Shown here piece after piece: positions 52,783-63,621 of a stretch of 64,000 nucleotides of DNA. Within the stretch, counting starts at the first letter, position 1. Every line of letters starts with the position of its first letter. A model generated the notes under the pieces. It had not been told where the DNA came from. It saw nothing but the letters and a program-made list of their open reading frames with translations, and ran no database searches. The position numbers were made by a program, and so were the translations under genes. Source of the DNA: Paramacrobiotus metropolitanus (Eukaryota > Tardigrada > Eutardigrada > Parachela > Macrobiotidae); assembly GCF_019649055.1 (NCBI RefSeq), contig NW_026570358.1:248001-312000 (forward strand). Reading direction: 5' to 3'.

Positions 52783-52850
52783 GTTTTATTAGGCATTGCC
52801 ATCTAAATATAACAAAGTGCAAAGCGTAAGTACACTACTTTACCGTACAG
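52783..52850 (-). repeat. Possible diverged 3' tail of the non-LTR element
   Basis: TTTTATTAGGCATTGCCATC followed by GTGCAAAGCGTAAGTACACTAC resembles the 20.8 and 48.1 kb sequences (TTTTAATAGGCAATAGCCG; GTGCAAGCGCAGGCACACTAC). It lies inside an intron-like gap of the transposon gene. Confidence 0.4.
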
Positions 52851-55201
52851 ACTAAATCACATTTGTAGTATTTAGATAAGATTTTTTAGCCTGGTGTCAG
52901 TTTCGATAATTTGTGTCACATGTTCTGTGAGCAGTTTACTTGACGAAATACATCGTTGAGCAACTTACCTTTTCGGCATGAGTTGTCTTGCGTAGTGCTT
53001 CTATCAGTTGAGCAAAACTTTCTTTGGCCAAGCAGTTGCTTCGGTCGGGAAGTAAAGATAGCGTTGTACGCGCGGTCAAACCATTGCGCGGTAAAGTTTG
53101 ATATGGCGCGGCTTTTGAAATATGCCGTAGCAGGCACTGGAGAGCTTCTTCTTGGTCGTACTCGCAAGCAACTTTACGGGCAATCTGCAGAAATATTTAG
53201 GAAAAACATAATGGATGCAGAGTCATCTAGCGCTATGGAAATAACGTTGTATAGTACCATATCCCCAACAGACGACAGTATAGAGTATAAGGTTGCAATT
53301 CGGTGAGTGCAGCTAACCATCCCCGCTGATAATAGTTTTGGTTTGATGATTTCGTATTTGTCATTAACCGCATTAGTCAGTTCACGGCATCCTTCTTCGC
53401 CAAAATGAAGCAGTTTCCGAACATCTTTGGATGCACGTTGCTGCGCTTGCTCCAGAAGTGTGAAAACAGTGTTATCGATGTCGGTTATCTCGTTATCCAT
53501 GGTCAAAATAGCTACCCGACTCAATGTCCGCATTCTGTAAAAATCTCAGGTTTTCGTGCGTGATGGCACAATCAAATAGATTACAGAGCTTAAAGAGCGA
53601 AATTTATTGAGACTGACTTGTCTTTAGTTGCGGCAGCGATATCATCCAGGCCATCGGAATTCATGGTAAGCGCACAAGACGAAGTAGGATGCACACCACC
53701 GCTGTTTTTGTTGCGATAGTTTAGATATAGTTTTCTTTCGTACACGCATCCAAATATACGTGGCATTAGCTTAGGAAATGGATTATCGTGGATTATTAAA
53801 GGAACGTGCAATTTTGTCCAGCGATCAAGGCCTGCGGAATCAGTTATTTCTCCTAAATTGCAAATGTCTTCCATATTTGTCCCGAAAATTGACACGCTCA
53901 GATTCAGAAGGAGCGTTTTCCACGTGTCTGGGAGTCCGACTACGATCAAGCTTGGCAAACCTTTGAAGTGCCTGATCAGGACTCCGTAAAACATGCTGAT
54001 CCAAGAATGTGCTAAAAATTATTTCCAATATTCAAACTTATACAAGTTCAATTTAAAAGTATTTCTGTTTTTTAGACAACCAATACAAATGATTAAAGTA
54101 AATTCTGGTGGACGCGATATCAGTTGATATGGTTACAATAATATCTTTTTATAACAGTGATAAATATTTCACTCACCACACATTAGTACGAAGGTGTAGT
54201 AGACATCTAATGGCAAATGTTGTCTTATAATGGCAAACAGTCTGGCCTTCTTTTTTCCTTGATAGACCTCGACAGTGCGGGAATTAAAACGGATGACAAA
54301 GGTGTCCACATATGCACATTTATCGGTGTCGGCTAACACCATTCCACCCTCAAAGGGACGAAAATTATGTCCGGACCAAAACGAAAGTAACACCGTCTTC
54401 TTGCAGTCCCAGGTGCGAAACCGCTTGCCGCTTTAGCGGAATTTCTTTGTCTTCGCATTTCCTGTAAGAAATGAAAAACATGCATACATGTGCGTTGCGT
54501 CCTCACAATTGGGTGCTTCATTGCGTCCAGTCCTTACATGTATACTAGTACTTCTGTGTAGCTACATAATAACATCACAAAAGCACTTGATCCATTATTA
54601 TTAGTATACTTTCTGTTGTGTTTTTTTATATACAGCTTTCTTATGTAGTTTTTCAATATATTTTACGTACTCAATATACCGTTGGTGATACCACTCCCTA
54701 ACTTGGCGAGAACCTTGTTGCTCATGTTGGAAAACGCGGACGAGCCGCCTTTGATATGCAGATCCGAGGAGAAATCTTTAAAATTGTTGCACGACTTGCT
54801 ACGAATGTAAACCTTCTTACAAACCAGAATTGGCCGATATACACAAAATATAAGTACCTGATCGTCTAAAGCTTATAAAGGCCATTTAGGTTCGCCGCCG
54901 TTATCGTTACAGTATCAGTTTTAAAAGTCTGAGGGTTACGGTACGAGCTGCGCTATTCTTGTATGTAAACCGAGTTGCAAGTTATAGGGCGAGTTTAAGC
55001 TACCGTAGAATCGTAGATACCATACAATAGTGCATATAATATAATAAATAAATCTGTACCTCGTGCAGCTGTCGTCCTGCAGTTCAAACAGCGTTCCAGA
55101 TTCTGTTGTTTTTCCTTCCACTTCTGCAATGGGCGTTAACACAAATGCCATAATCCAGTCGTCCACTGCTCGTTTTTCCTTCTTTTTAAAATAATAGGTA
55201 C

Positions 55202-56428
55202 TAGTGCCCTGCAACGGAGTACAAAATTGCGTCCAGTCCGATCCGAACTTACAAAATTTTATCCGAACCCAGTCCGACTCCGAATTCTAAAAATCGTACT
55301 CCGACCAATCCGATCCGAAAATATTTTTGGCCAATCCGAACCCACTCCGATCCAATCCAAAAAATTTTCCGAAAGAATATTGCTTAATTTTATTACACAT
55401 CCCCAGATTAAAAAAAATTTAATGCCGAAGCAGTTAAAATTTTAATGCCGAAGTACCGTAACATGGCATTCAAAAAAATTTTAGCCATGTTGTCGGTAGC
55501 CAAAAGACTTCAGAATTCACAGGTACAAGTTTCTTGGGCATAATAAAGGTTAAGCTAGAGGATTTATATATACAAGATTTTTTAGGTGAATTTAGTTTTT
55601 TAGCACTACAGTGTTGAAGCAATTGGAGAGGTTAGTTATCTATCCTCACTGTCAGATATCTGTATCAGATCTTTTTGTTGTATACGCTTCAGGCCACGGA
55701 TTACCCACGTATTAGTTAGGTTCAAAAATAGGGACAGAAATTTAGAGGGATGGATGTTTCTAAACGTCCGGAACTAAAAATAAATGGTAGTTTCGTGCAT
55801 TCCTTAGTGTAAGTTTATATTATTATATATAATGTTAGTATATATAATTAGAATATATTATTATTGTTATCTTAATCTCAAGTATTAATCGAATTACAAG
55901 TGCTGCAAATAAAAACGGGAAGTCGGTGCCTAGCGAAACTGACTGAGCTGCACAACACATGTGGTCCGTTTAAACTTTAACCGTACTGTAATAGTTATAC
56001 TAAAATTATTTGATAAGACAATAACAAATAACGACATCATAACAATCGTAAAACACTCAAAATAATAAAAAGTGTCAGGAGAATTAATAAAAGGAAGTAA
56101 AAGAGAATTAACAACAGTCAACTAAACAAAAGCAGGTACTTCGATGAAAATTAATTAAACGCAAATGGAAGTATCGCGCGAAGCGCGAAGCTGACGAAAA
56201 TTTTTGTTTTGAAGGCCGGTGAAATTTAATAAAAATTAATTAATAAAATTTATTTAATTACGGATTATTCGGAGTCTTGATTGCATCCGAACCCGATCCG
56301 ATTAGGTGCACATAAACTCCGAAACCACTCCGACTCCGAATTTTCCAGATTGAAATCCGTCCAATCCGGTCCGAAAATCGGAGTGGGTTCGGAGTGGATC
56401 GGATTTCCCAGTCCGTTGCAGGGCTCTA
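55202..56428. mobile_element. hAT-like MITE, 1227 bp
   Basis: Inverted ends TAGTGCCCTGCAACGGA and TAGAGCCCTGCAACGGA (16 of 17 match); an exact 8-bp duplication ATAGGTAC at 55194-55201 and 56429-56436. The subterminal sequence repeats TCCGA-type phrases (CCGAACCCAGTCCGACTCCG) at both ends in opposite orientation. The centre is AT-rich and noncoding. It splits an exon of the transposon's minus-strand gene. Confidence 0.93.
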
Positions 56429-57393
56429 ATAGGTACGACCATCCTTCTCTTTAAACCGGTATTCAGCTGCCGTGAACTGTAATAAAGCGCTACTCTATAA
56501 TCGGCTAAATTCCTGCAGTTATTAGTAGACTGTGCACAAACACGCATAAGCTACTTACACAAAACGAATCTGAAGCCGATTGGTTAGACATTAGAAAGTA
56601 TCTGTAAGCCTGTTCACAGGATGCAAAAGCCAAATTACAAATGCCAGCAACTTCCTTAATTATTTAATTAGAATGCGTTTGTCAAAAAACTTGCTGTTTC
56701 CAAAGGATTACAATTTACGGCTCATTTTTATTGGCACGTTCCCACAAAAAAAATTCAGGGTTGGATACAGTTTACTGTGTTTCAGCCTGGTTATTTGTAC
56801 AAGAAGTACGGTTAATCACTTTAATGACAAATTATATGTTGACTAAGCTGGTACTGCATTGATTACAGTAATAGTATTACGTATACCTAATCTAATAAAC
56901 GATCTATGGGTGCATACTGCCTTTGTAGCTGTGATTTCATGGCCAGTCGATGAGTTTGGCGCTCGCTGTGCAGTGAAAGTGCAGTCAGCCTTCCCCTCCC
57001 CAATGATGATTGGACTTTTGGGTGAAGTACTGACTAAAAGGTGAGCACAATTCTCCACATAGGGCTGTTTATGTGGGCAACAGTGTGGCACAGGTCGCTG
57101 CTGGAATATATAGTCTGTCCTTTAGTGCTCTTTATACAGCAGTATCACATGAGCAGCTACTTATACAGCACTATAACTTGAGCAGTTCAACAGTTTCTGT
57201 CCGACGTTTAATAAGTCCTCAAGAGCTTTATCGGTAAAATCAGGAAAATTACGTGACCTTAATTTATGCAGTGTGTCTCGAACGTTTTGCTATGGAAAAA
57301 AATTATTTTGACAGTAATGGTATTTACTGTTTAATCAGAACGTACAAGTGCATTTGATAGATATGAACTGCTTCTGTAGATAAAGTGAAAATC

Positions 57394-59933
57394 ATGACAT
57401 ACGAAGAGCAGAACGGTTCTTTAAGATTATTCCTCAGCAAGTATTCACTGGACGAAATCCTGAAGTTGTGCACCGTTTGCACAGCAAACCGATCACTGGA
57501 CATTATGGATACGGTTCTTTTGGAAGTATGCCAAAATGTGTGATGTATCTACATATTTTTTGAAATATTAGTTAGCTATTGCTTTTAATTAACTACTGCA
57601 ATATCATTGTAATAAATGATATACTGCATGTAGGAACTTGCACACCGTGTACAGCTGGCACCTGATCGGCTTAGAGATATGTATATCCACGTGATGAACG
57701 AAGCGCCGTCTCTCCTTGATTTGATTTCGCCATCGGATCCAAGGAGTATCGTTGTAATTACTCCTCCAGTGAAAACGTGCACGGAAGGCTGCGTGTACCA
57801 GAGGGGCTCTAAAACAGGTCTACCTTTGGAACTCGGTCTTCATAATAAGCCAGCTTGGGTAAATATATACCTTTACGTAGTCACAGTTACTAACAACTCG
57901 TTAGTTATATTTCTTGTTCAGTGAACTGTCTACTGTCTTGAGTACACACACTTTTACGTTAATTTCAATCGGTATTTATTAGTTATTATTAACTGCTTTG
58001 AAATACAACTGAATATTGCGGCAAAAATACAGTACCCGAAGCATTTTTTCAGGGCACACTGCACGACATTAACGGAATGAGCCGATCTTTCGTTCGCCTA
58101 TCGTATAGATGTCCAACCTGCCGTAGTATATACAAGTACGACATGTTTCAATCCAAAAAGGATGGCAAATACCGCTTTTACGAGCACGAACGAACGCATG
58201 TGCGCGTGACCCAGACAACTTATTGGTCTAGAACGTTATGCAAATTCTTAGTAGAAAGCGTGTAAGTGCTCTAATTAAATACCTTATAAATAAATCACAT
58301 TTATCTTAACAAAACTAAAATTAACTGATTACACGGGAAATAGTGCTCTTTTCTCTTCTTTGCTACACAACTGCCAAGTAAAGCCAACTTTGTTTTACAA
58401 CTTCCTTTTCAAGATTGCATTGCAAAGCGTCTTTCAACGGGTTCTGCGAAACGTACCTCGAGACATACGGAAAAGCTGCCGGTAAAATTTTCCCAAACCA
58501 TTGGCTTTTTTCACTTGAAAACTTTTATCTACTTTGTAGGATTTGATGTACAGAACGTGTCCGAAGCGTTTTTCCGCTATGAAACGGAAAATGAAGTTCG
58601 GGAGAATAATTTGCTTTATTTCGGGTTCTCTTCGGACAAGGACGTTGAGCAAGCTTTTCCTGAACTCGACAAACTTCGATGCGAGCGTCTATACCCTCAT
58701 GTCTGCCATCCGGCGTGCGCTTCCAGAGGTTGCGGAGTGTTGTTCTCGGTTGACGGCATCTGGAAAGCTCACTTCCAGCACTGTGCTTTTGTTCAGCAGG
58801 CAAGTGACTTTTAGCAGGAATCAAAAGATCGTGTTGCTCAGCATGTATACAATTAAGTCACAGCGACCATGACAGGACCACCAGAGCGTAGAATAACCTA
58901 ATAAAGAGAATACCTTATCTATTAAAAGTTTTTAGAATACCGTTGCAAACGTTCAGCTGGTAAACTTTCCAAATATTTGTCCAGAAGAACCGTTGTCTAA
59001 ACGTGGCGAAATGTATTGCGGGCCACATTCTCTTCCTGCACAACTGGCGAATATTCCAACAAACAAAAGAAAGGTCACGCTGCAACATGCTGCAGCTAGC
59101 GCATTTCATCTTCAAGGTAAACTTTCTGTATTGGTGCAAGAATCGTACTTTTATCCGATTATTCTTGCAGCGTCTGACCGGGTTTTGAGAAACTTTTGCG
59201 CTGATGAAGTGACGCTTCCCGGCGAAACAGTGGAAGTAGAAATCATGAACGAAATCTCAATGCCGGAAAACAATGATTCAGCAAGTGAACTGGTTTGCAC
59301 AAAAACCTAGGTGAACCAAAAATGCAGCCAGTTCGGTCACGAGGATACATATTTGTGGTGCGAGCGGGTGGTCACATCGACATGTTCTCTCCTATATATA
59401 AGTGCGTATTTACCTATATGTGATTCGGCAGTTAGTGACACATGTACCGAACCATTGCTTTCCTGTTACAGGTCTGAGTCTCCATCCCAGGTATTCCTTA
59501 TACTGATTTCTTGGATGTATCAGGTCTTACAAACAGTTCCCTCATGCGACTGGCCAAAACTTTTTTTGGCATATGATAACATGTGCAATCTGGAGCGACT
59601 GAAAGCCACGCTTCAAAACTTTCGCTACCACCGCCATATGACGAGCTTTGGACCAAGGGGATGACGAAAGTAATCGACGGCTTCCACTTGGGCAACCACA
59701 AAGGCCATAAATGCCACACAAAGTACAATCCAGACCAAATCCGGGCGGCCTATCCCAACCTGCTCAGTGCTAATACACAGAGTTGTGAGCAGACATTCCG
59801 TTGGCTGGGAGCATTCCAGCATGCTATGTTCAAAATGACTAAGTACCGTCAACTCTTCTTTCTACACAGGATCGCTAAGCGCAGAAACTTGTATCTGGAA
59901 AAAGTTGCAGCCAGTACGCGCTCTGACTCATGA
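57394..59933 (+). pseudogene. KDZ-like DDE transposase gene
   Basis: Exons visible: 57394-57525, 57634-57858 and 58053-58261 (phase-consistent; the third with a C-P-T-C zinc pair, YRCPTCRSIYKY), about 58.54-58.80 kb, about 58.99-59.3 kb, then 59472-59933. Cysteine clusters (PHVCHPACASRGCG) precede FSVDGIWKAHF (first D). Then come AYDNMCNLERL (second D), VIDGFHLGNHKGHKC with Y-N-P, and SCEQTFRWLGAF (E). That order (D; YD..C; FHL..H...C; CEQ.F) matches the KDZ (Kyakuja-Dileera-Zisupton) superfamily. A one-base frame change between LERLKATLQ and LSLPPPYDELW inactivates it. Placement in KDZ is by motif memory, not a search. It is convergent with the minus-strand gene. Confidence 0.65.
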
Positions 59934-60239
59934 ACATTCAGCAGATGATGATATTACTTATAATATGTATTTTCAGCTTTTCAAAGCATCAAACTGCTAC
60001 AAAGTTTAAACTGCTCACTGCTGCTACTAATGAGGTAATAAAATTACGATCAGTATTCGCAAACGATGTCTCATGTCCTCAGTTTCTGTGAGCTATAGTA
60101 CGCCTCACTAACATTATTTTCGAAAATACTTCTAACTACAGCAATTTTTGAAGTAACTTTTAGTTCAACAGGTTTCAACAGCAACAGGTAAAGATAGCAT
60201 AAGAGCCCGAAGGCATATTTGCAGTGTTTCCTTCGGTTC

Positions 60240-60620
60240 CAACGGGTTCCAAAAAAAGTTTCACAGGCTTAACTGGTGTCACATCAGGTAGCAATTAAAC
60301 GATGTACAGTAGTTCCAACAGTTCCAATAAGTTCCAATAGAGTTCCATAGGTTCCACTGGTGTCACACCAGGTCGCAATTAAACGATGTACAGTAGTTCC
60401 ATCAGTTCCAGTAAGTTCCAATAGAGTTCCGTAGGTTCCACTGGCGTCACAAAATGTCGCAATTAAACGGTATACAGTAGTTCCATCAGTTCCAATAAGT
60501 TCCAATAGAGTTCCATTGGTTTCACAGGTGTCACATCAGGGCGCAATTAAACGATGTACAGTAGTTCCATCAGTTCCAATAAGTTCCAATACAGTTCCAT
60601 AGGTTCCACAGGTGCCAAAC
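60240..60620. repeat. Right subterminal array, about four inverted 85-bp units
   Basis: The complement of the left-array unit (GTTCCAATAAGTTCCAATAG; TGGTGTCACACCA), four to five copies. It forms a long inverted repeat with the left array, so the element has extended terminal inverted arrays of unequal copy number. Confidence 0.9.
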
Positions 60621-60640
60621 GAGGGCGCTCTGAGATAGGG

Positions 60641-60682
60641 CGCTAATCGAACCCACAGTAGTTTCTTTGGGTTCGATTAGCG
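60641..60682. repeat. 15-bp perfect stem inside the right transposon end
   Basis: CGCTAATCGAACCCA (60641-60655) and TGGGTTCGATTAGCG (60668-60682) are exact complements around a 12-base loop. I saw no equivalent at the left end. Confidence 0.85.
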
Positions 60683-60828
60683 TAACCCTTGTTACACTAT
60701 TCTCGCCAAAGAACGATGTACGAATATTTGCAGCAGCGGAACTTATGGAACCAATGGAACTACCGGAACTAATGGAACTTTAATGGAACCCCCTTCTTAC
60801 CCTAAACGGGTTAATCTATGACGAAATC

Positions 60829-61827
60829 AGTCAATGTGGAACATAATTCACTCTCCTCTGCTCCAGGCCCACATAGTAAATCTTTAAGATGTTGCGGCCG
60901 TAGGTCTGAGCAACCACCAGCAGAACCGGAAGGAAAGCTGAGAACGGCTTTCAAAACTTCGGCAGGTGTGACTAGGGGAGGCTTAAGCGACTGTTCGGGC
61001 GGCGGTGGATAATCACTGTCCTGTGGTTCCGGTGGATGCTTACTGCGTAGGGACTCAACAGTATCCGCGTTCATAGGTGCAAGTGCATCCTCGCCCATGA
61101 TCACACCAACAGCCCGTCGAACATTATTGTCCTGTAACAGGGACGTCACCAAGGCGGCCTGTCGTTCTTCGTGCAGCTCTCTTTTACGGGTTATGTCGCT
61201 GCTACTACGTGTACGGGGAGGATGATGATGACGGGACAGATCAGCCAGATTCCTGCGGATTATTGTAGACAGCAATTCCTTTCGGACTGATTTCGTGGCC
61301 GGCAAAGACAGAGCTCTTGAGCCAAACAGCAACACATCTACCCATGACGCCGATGAGTTTTCACGTACACATTGACGGAGTATTTGGGTAAGGCTCTGTG
61401 CGCAGGGACGTCGGACTGTCTCCGGCACTCTTTTTGGGAGGTTATAATGCGTCCCGGTGAGGAGAAACTGAAGGGGGTGCTGATCAGAACGGGGCTGCGT
61501 AGCGGCAGGGGGCTTTTGGGCTTCGACTTTCTTGCAACAGGCCTTGACATGGTTGGCGAACCCTGCGCCTTTGGTGAATAAATGCAAGCAGAACTGACAT
61601 TGCTGATCTTTCACCATTTCAGCGACATCCAGAGGCTGTAAAAATGTGAAAAGCCGAGATAAAGGTTCTTCAAGAACTATGACATCGACCAGCAGAGAAA
61701 CGACATACCCGATTACCTGGGGTTCACAAAAGTTCCCCCCAAGTAGTGTCGTGCAAGGCCCCATAAACATCGTCGTTGTAGATTGGTGCATCCGAAACAT
61801 CGTCGTTGTAGATTGGTGCATCTTCAT
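60829..61827 (-). pseudogene. Non-LTR retrotransposon N-terminal region
   Basis: It has a zinc finger CQFCLHLFTKGAGFANHVKACC-like (C-x2-C-x12-H-x4-C) at about residue 80-101, then a long basic linker and the conserved pre-RT block LSFPSGSAGGCSDLRPQHLK before the junction with the transposon at 60828. The frame resumes at 49958. The N-terminal finger with a C-terminal endonuclease is the R2-like plan. Confidence 0.75.
61751..61823. repeat. Short tandem repeat at the 5' end of the non-LTR element
   Basis: ACATCGTCGTTGTAGATTGG occurs twice, 29 bp apart (about 61766 and 61797), each followed by TGCATC. It may be the 5' UTR repeat of the non-LTR element or a local duplication. Confidence 0.65.
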
Positions 61828-61830
61828 TTA

Positions 61831-63031
61831 ATTAATTGATTTTAGATATCCTCAGACTTGTTTTGCCACTGGAATCCAATCGTACAATACTTTTCTTCGG
61901 CTTGGCGGAGAATTTCTTGAGCCAACTCCATGTAATCCGCGAAGTTCAAAATAATTTTGCGGATGTAATTAATTAAACGTAATTAAACAATCGTATTAGG
62001 TGACATTTGTGGCATTTGCCACTTCCGTCGTCGACGTAATACCTTGCATAACCAATGTCACGGTGGTCACTAACAACGGAAAGGACACCATGAACACTGG
62101 AGTAACGGATATAAATGTCTGTAAAGGACCATCCGTCTCCATAAGACCATGACAAACGGGCACGTTGCGTCTGTGGCGAATATAACAAAGGAAACTATAT
62201 TTTCAATCAAAGCCAGTTCTGTAAACGCAGAATAATATATGGAAGGTGTAAAAATGTAAAATAAAAATCTTCCCGAAACAATGTGAAAAAATGTTCCCTA
62301 TCGTTATAGGCTGGGATTTCTTCTATACGGTTATACCGTCGTTTTGGATTTCTTCGAGATATACTACGTTATACTAAGCTGTCAGAAAATGTTAATATCA
62401 TTCGGTAAGTACTTTTTCATATTTGTGAATTTTTTCAGTTTTTACATGCATTGCATGGAGCTTAGAAATATCAGCTTATTTGTTCGGTAAGCTCAGTATT
62501 TCACAAGGAACAGTATAATGATTAACAAGAAGTTTTCTCCGCGGTTGGTTGGTGTTTGTATAGCACCGCTGTCAATTGCTGCGAGAGGGAGAAAAGCCAG
62601 TACTTCGATACTGAAGTCAATAATAAATTATTCACAGAGTGCGATCGTTTCGGGGCAGAGATGCAAAGAAGAAATATTTACAAAGGAAGATTGCGTTAAT
62701 ATTTCCGCTGAATACATGCCACCTGTTGGCATACTTGATTAAGAATTCAAGCTGTATGCCATTGTTCCTTGTTTGCCGTCGACTACGCTGTCTGATTCAC
62801 ATTGTAAAAAAACTGCCCACTGTGTAGGATTCTCTTAACGCTCTTTTCCCGATCGACCAGCACTGTACGAACTTTAATTCCCTTTCACCTACGACAGCAA
62901 TGATTTAGGAAGCGGTGCAAAGAATTTACTGACTGTTTACGCGTCTCGAATATTGTGGACTAGCAAATGTAAGTGCTATAATTCTGCGGATTACTCCAGT
63001 AATTAATCACCCATGGATTCAAAAACGTATC
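61831..63031. other. Intergenic, no clear gene
   Basis: Short frames only. ORFs at 61973-62188 (minus) and 62518-62742 (plus) show no motif. Confidence 0.35.
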
Positions 63032-63621
63032 TTGCATCCATACGGCCGCAGCGCAATCGCTTACCGGCCTGGACAAAATCCTCTTATTTTCCTTATGACG
63101 GTTTTGGCACTCTTACATGCCGCCGTCTTGTATTTGACCTATAAATACAAACTTTGTATTATAGGTCAAATAGAAGACGGCGCCAACATGTTACCGGCGT
63201 CCCTTATTAAGCCTCATGGCTGCGGTCACCGCAATAGGAAATAAGACGAACACTATGTTGGTAGCCTGGCTACCAACAGTGCTTGTTGTAATTCTTATTC
63301 CGGTGCTTATTATCGGAACGGCCTTGCACAGCGACGGTCAAACAGTGCGCACTTCTGCACTGGCGTGGGACAACATGACACATAATTCCTGTTGCATGCC
63401 ACGGGAATTACTGTATGTATCAAGTTGTCCCACGTCGGTGCCATGATGCCGTCGCTTCCGCAGCATATTCATTGCGGGATCTCAGCGATCCGCCGAGTGT
63501 GCTCCCCGCGCTAGTGTCAGCAGCATCGCTTCCACCTTGGGAACAACAGTCCGCTAATACCAATGTCGTTCAATGCTGGAACGATTACTGCGCACAGTCG
63601 CCCTATGACTGCCTCGATTAG
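63032..63621 (+). CDS. Possible small membrane/secreted protein exons
   Basis: Frames 63032-63244, 63216-63446 and 63415-63621 overlap in different phases. The second has a strong hydrophobic span (LVAWLPTVLVVILIPVLIIG). The third ends with a cysteine-containing polar tail (CWNDYCAQSPYDC). They may be one gene with a short intron or a frameshift. No family recognised. Confidence 0.3.
63121..63182. repeat. 60-bp near-perfect inverted repeat
   Basis: CGCCGTCTTGTATTTGACCT meets its complement AGGTCAAATAGAAGACGGCG with an AT-rich centre (ATAAATACAAA / CTTTGTATTAT) that is itself complementary. One or two mismatches. It is a cruciform-forming sequence, perhaps a very small MITE. A second small stem, TGTTGGTAG/CTACCAACA, follows at about 63255-63278. 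Confidence 0.8.

Larger units (their letters stand above)
51306..56476 (-). pseudogene. Transposon accessory gene: NTPase-like and PHD-like finger
   Basis: Multi-exon, minus strand. A 5' exon, after acceptor TTTATTACAG, starts at 56476 (TAAEYRFKEKDGR), is split by the MITE at 55202-56428, and resumes to 55060 (DDWIMAFVLTPIAEVEG; donor GTACAG). Further coding pieces: about 54.78-54.68 kb (GGSSAFSNMSNKVLAKLGSG), 54.41-54.17 kb (FEGGMVLADTDKCAYVDTFV), and 53994-53595, with VVGLPDTWKT (Walker A position but Trp for the second Gly) and HVPLIIHDN (Walker B-like). Then 53.5-53.3 kb, 53172-52977 (EEALQCLLRHISKAAPYQTL, exact splice sites), 52.7-52.4 kb, and 51602-51306, ending in CGKC..CTVC..FHHMC..CPYC, a PHD-like zinc finger. 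Exon borders are partly inferred. The architecture matches no family I know; a helper in transposition or chromatin targeting is inference. Confidence 0.6.
49967..60820. mobile_element. KDZ-like DNA transposon, 10.85 kb, two genes
   Basis: The termini are inverted, sharing TTAACCCGTTTAGGGTAA (49973-49990 and its complement near 60797-60814), with outermost bases GAGAGT and CATAGA. An exact 8-bp duplication ACGAAATC lies at 49959-49966 and 60821-60828, within the non-LTR frame. Tandem arrays of an 85-bp unit lie just inside each end, in inverted orientation. A plus-strand transposase-like gene (57.4-59.9 kb) and a convergent minus-strand gene (56.5-51.3 kb) fill the centre. A 1.2-kb MITE interrupts the second gene. 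This copy looks dead (frameshift in the transposase, MITE, altered P-loop). Confidence 0.85.
48093..61830 (-). mobile_element. Non-LTR retrotransposon, inactive and twice interrupted
   Basis: Reading down the minus strand: N-terminal part 61827-60829, a 10.85-kb DNA transposon, a short coding piece (49958-49935: HVLHNVVPE), a 770-bp MITE, RT fingers 49148 to about 48920, then directly the C-terminal zinc/endonuclease region 48900-48176, and a 3' UTR to about 48093. Frames continue exactly across both insertions once one copy of each 8-bp duplication is discounted. The RT palm with its YxDD box is missing between about 48920 and 48900. A C-terminal endonuclease points to the R2-like, early-branching grade of LINEs. 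Confidence 0.8.
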
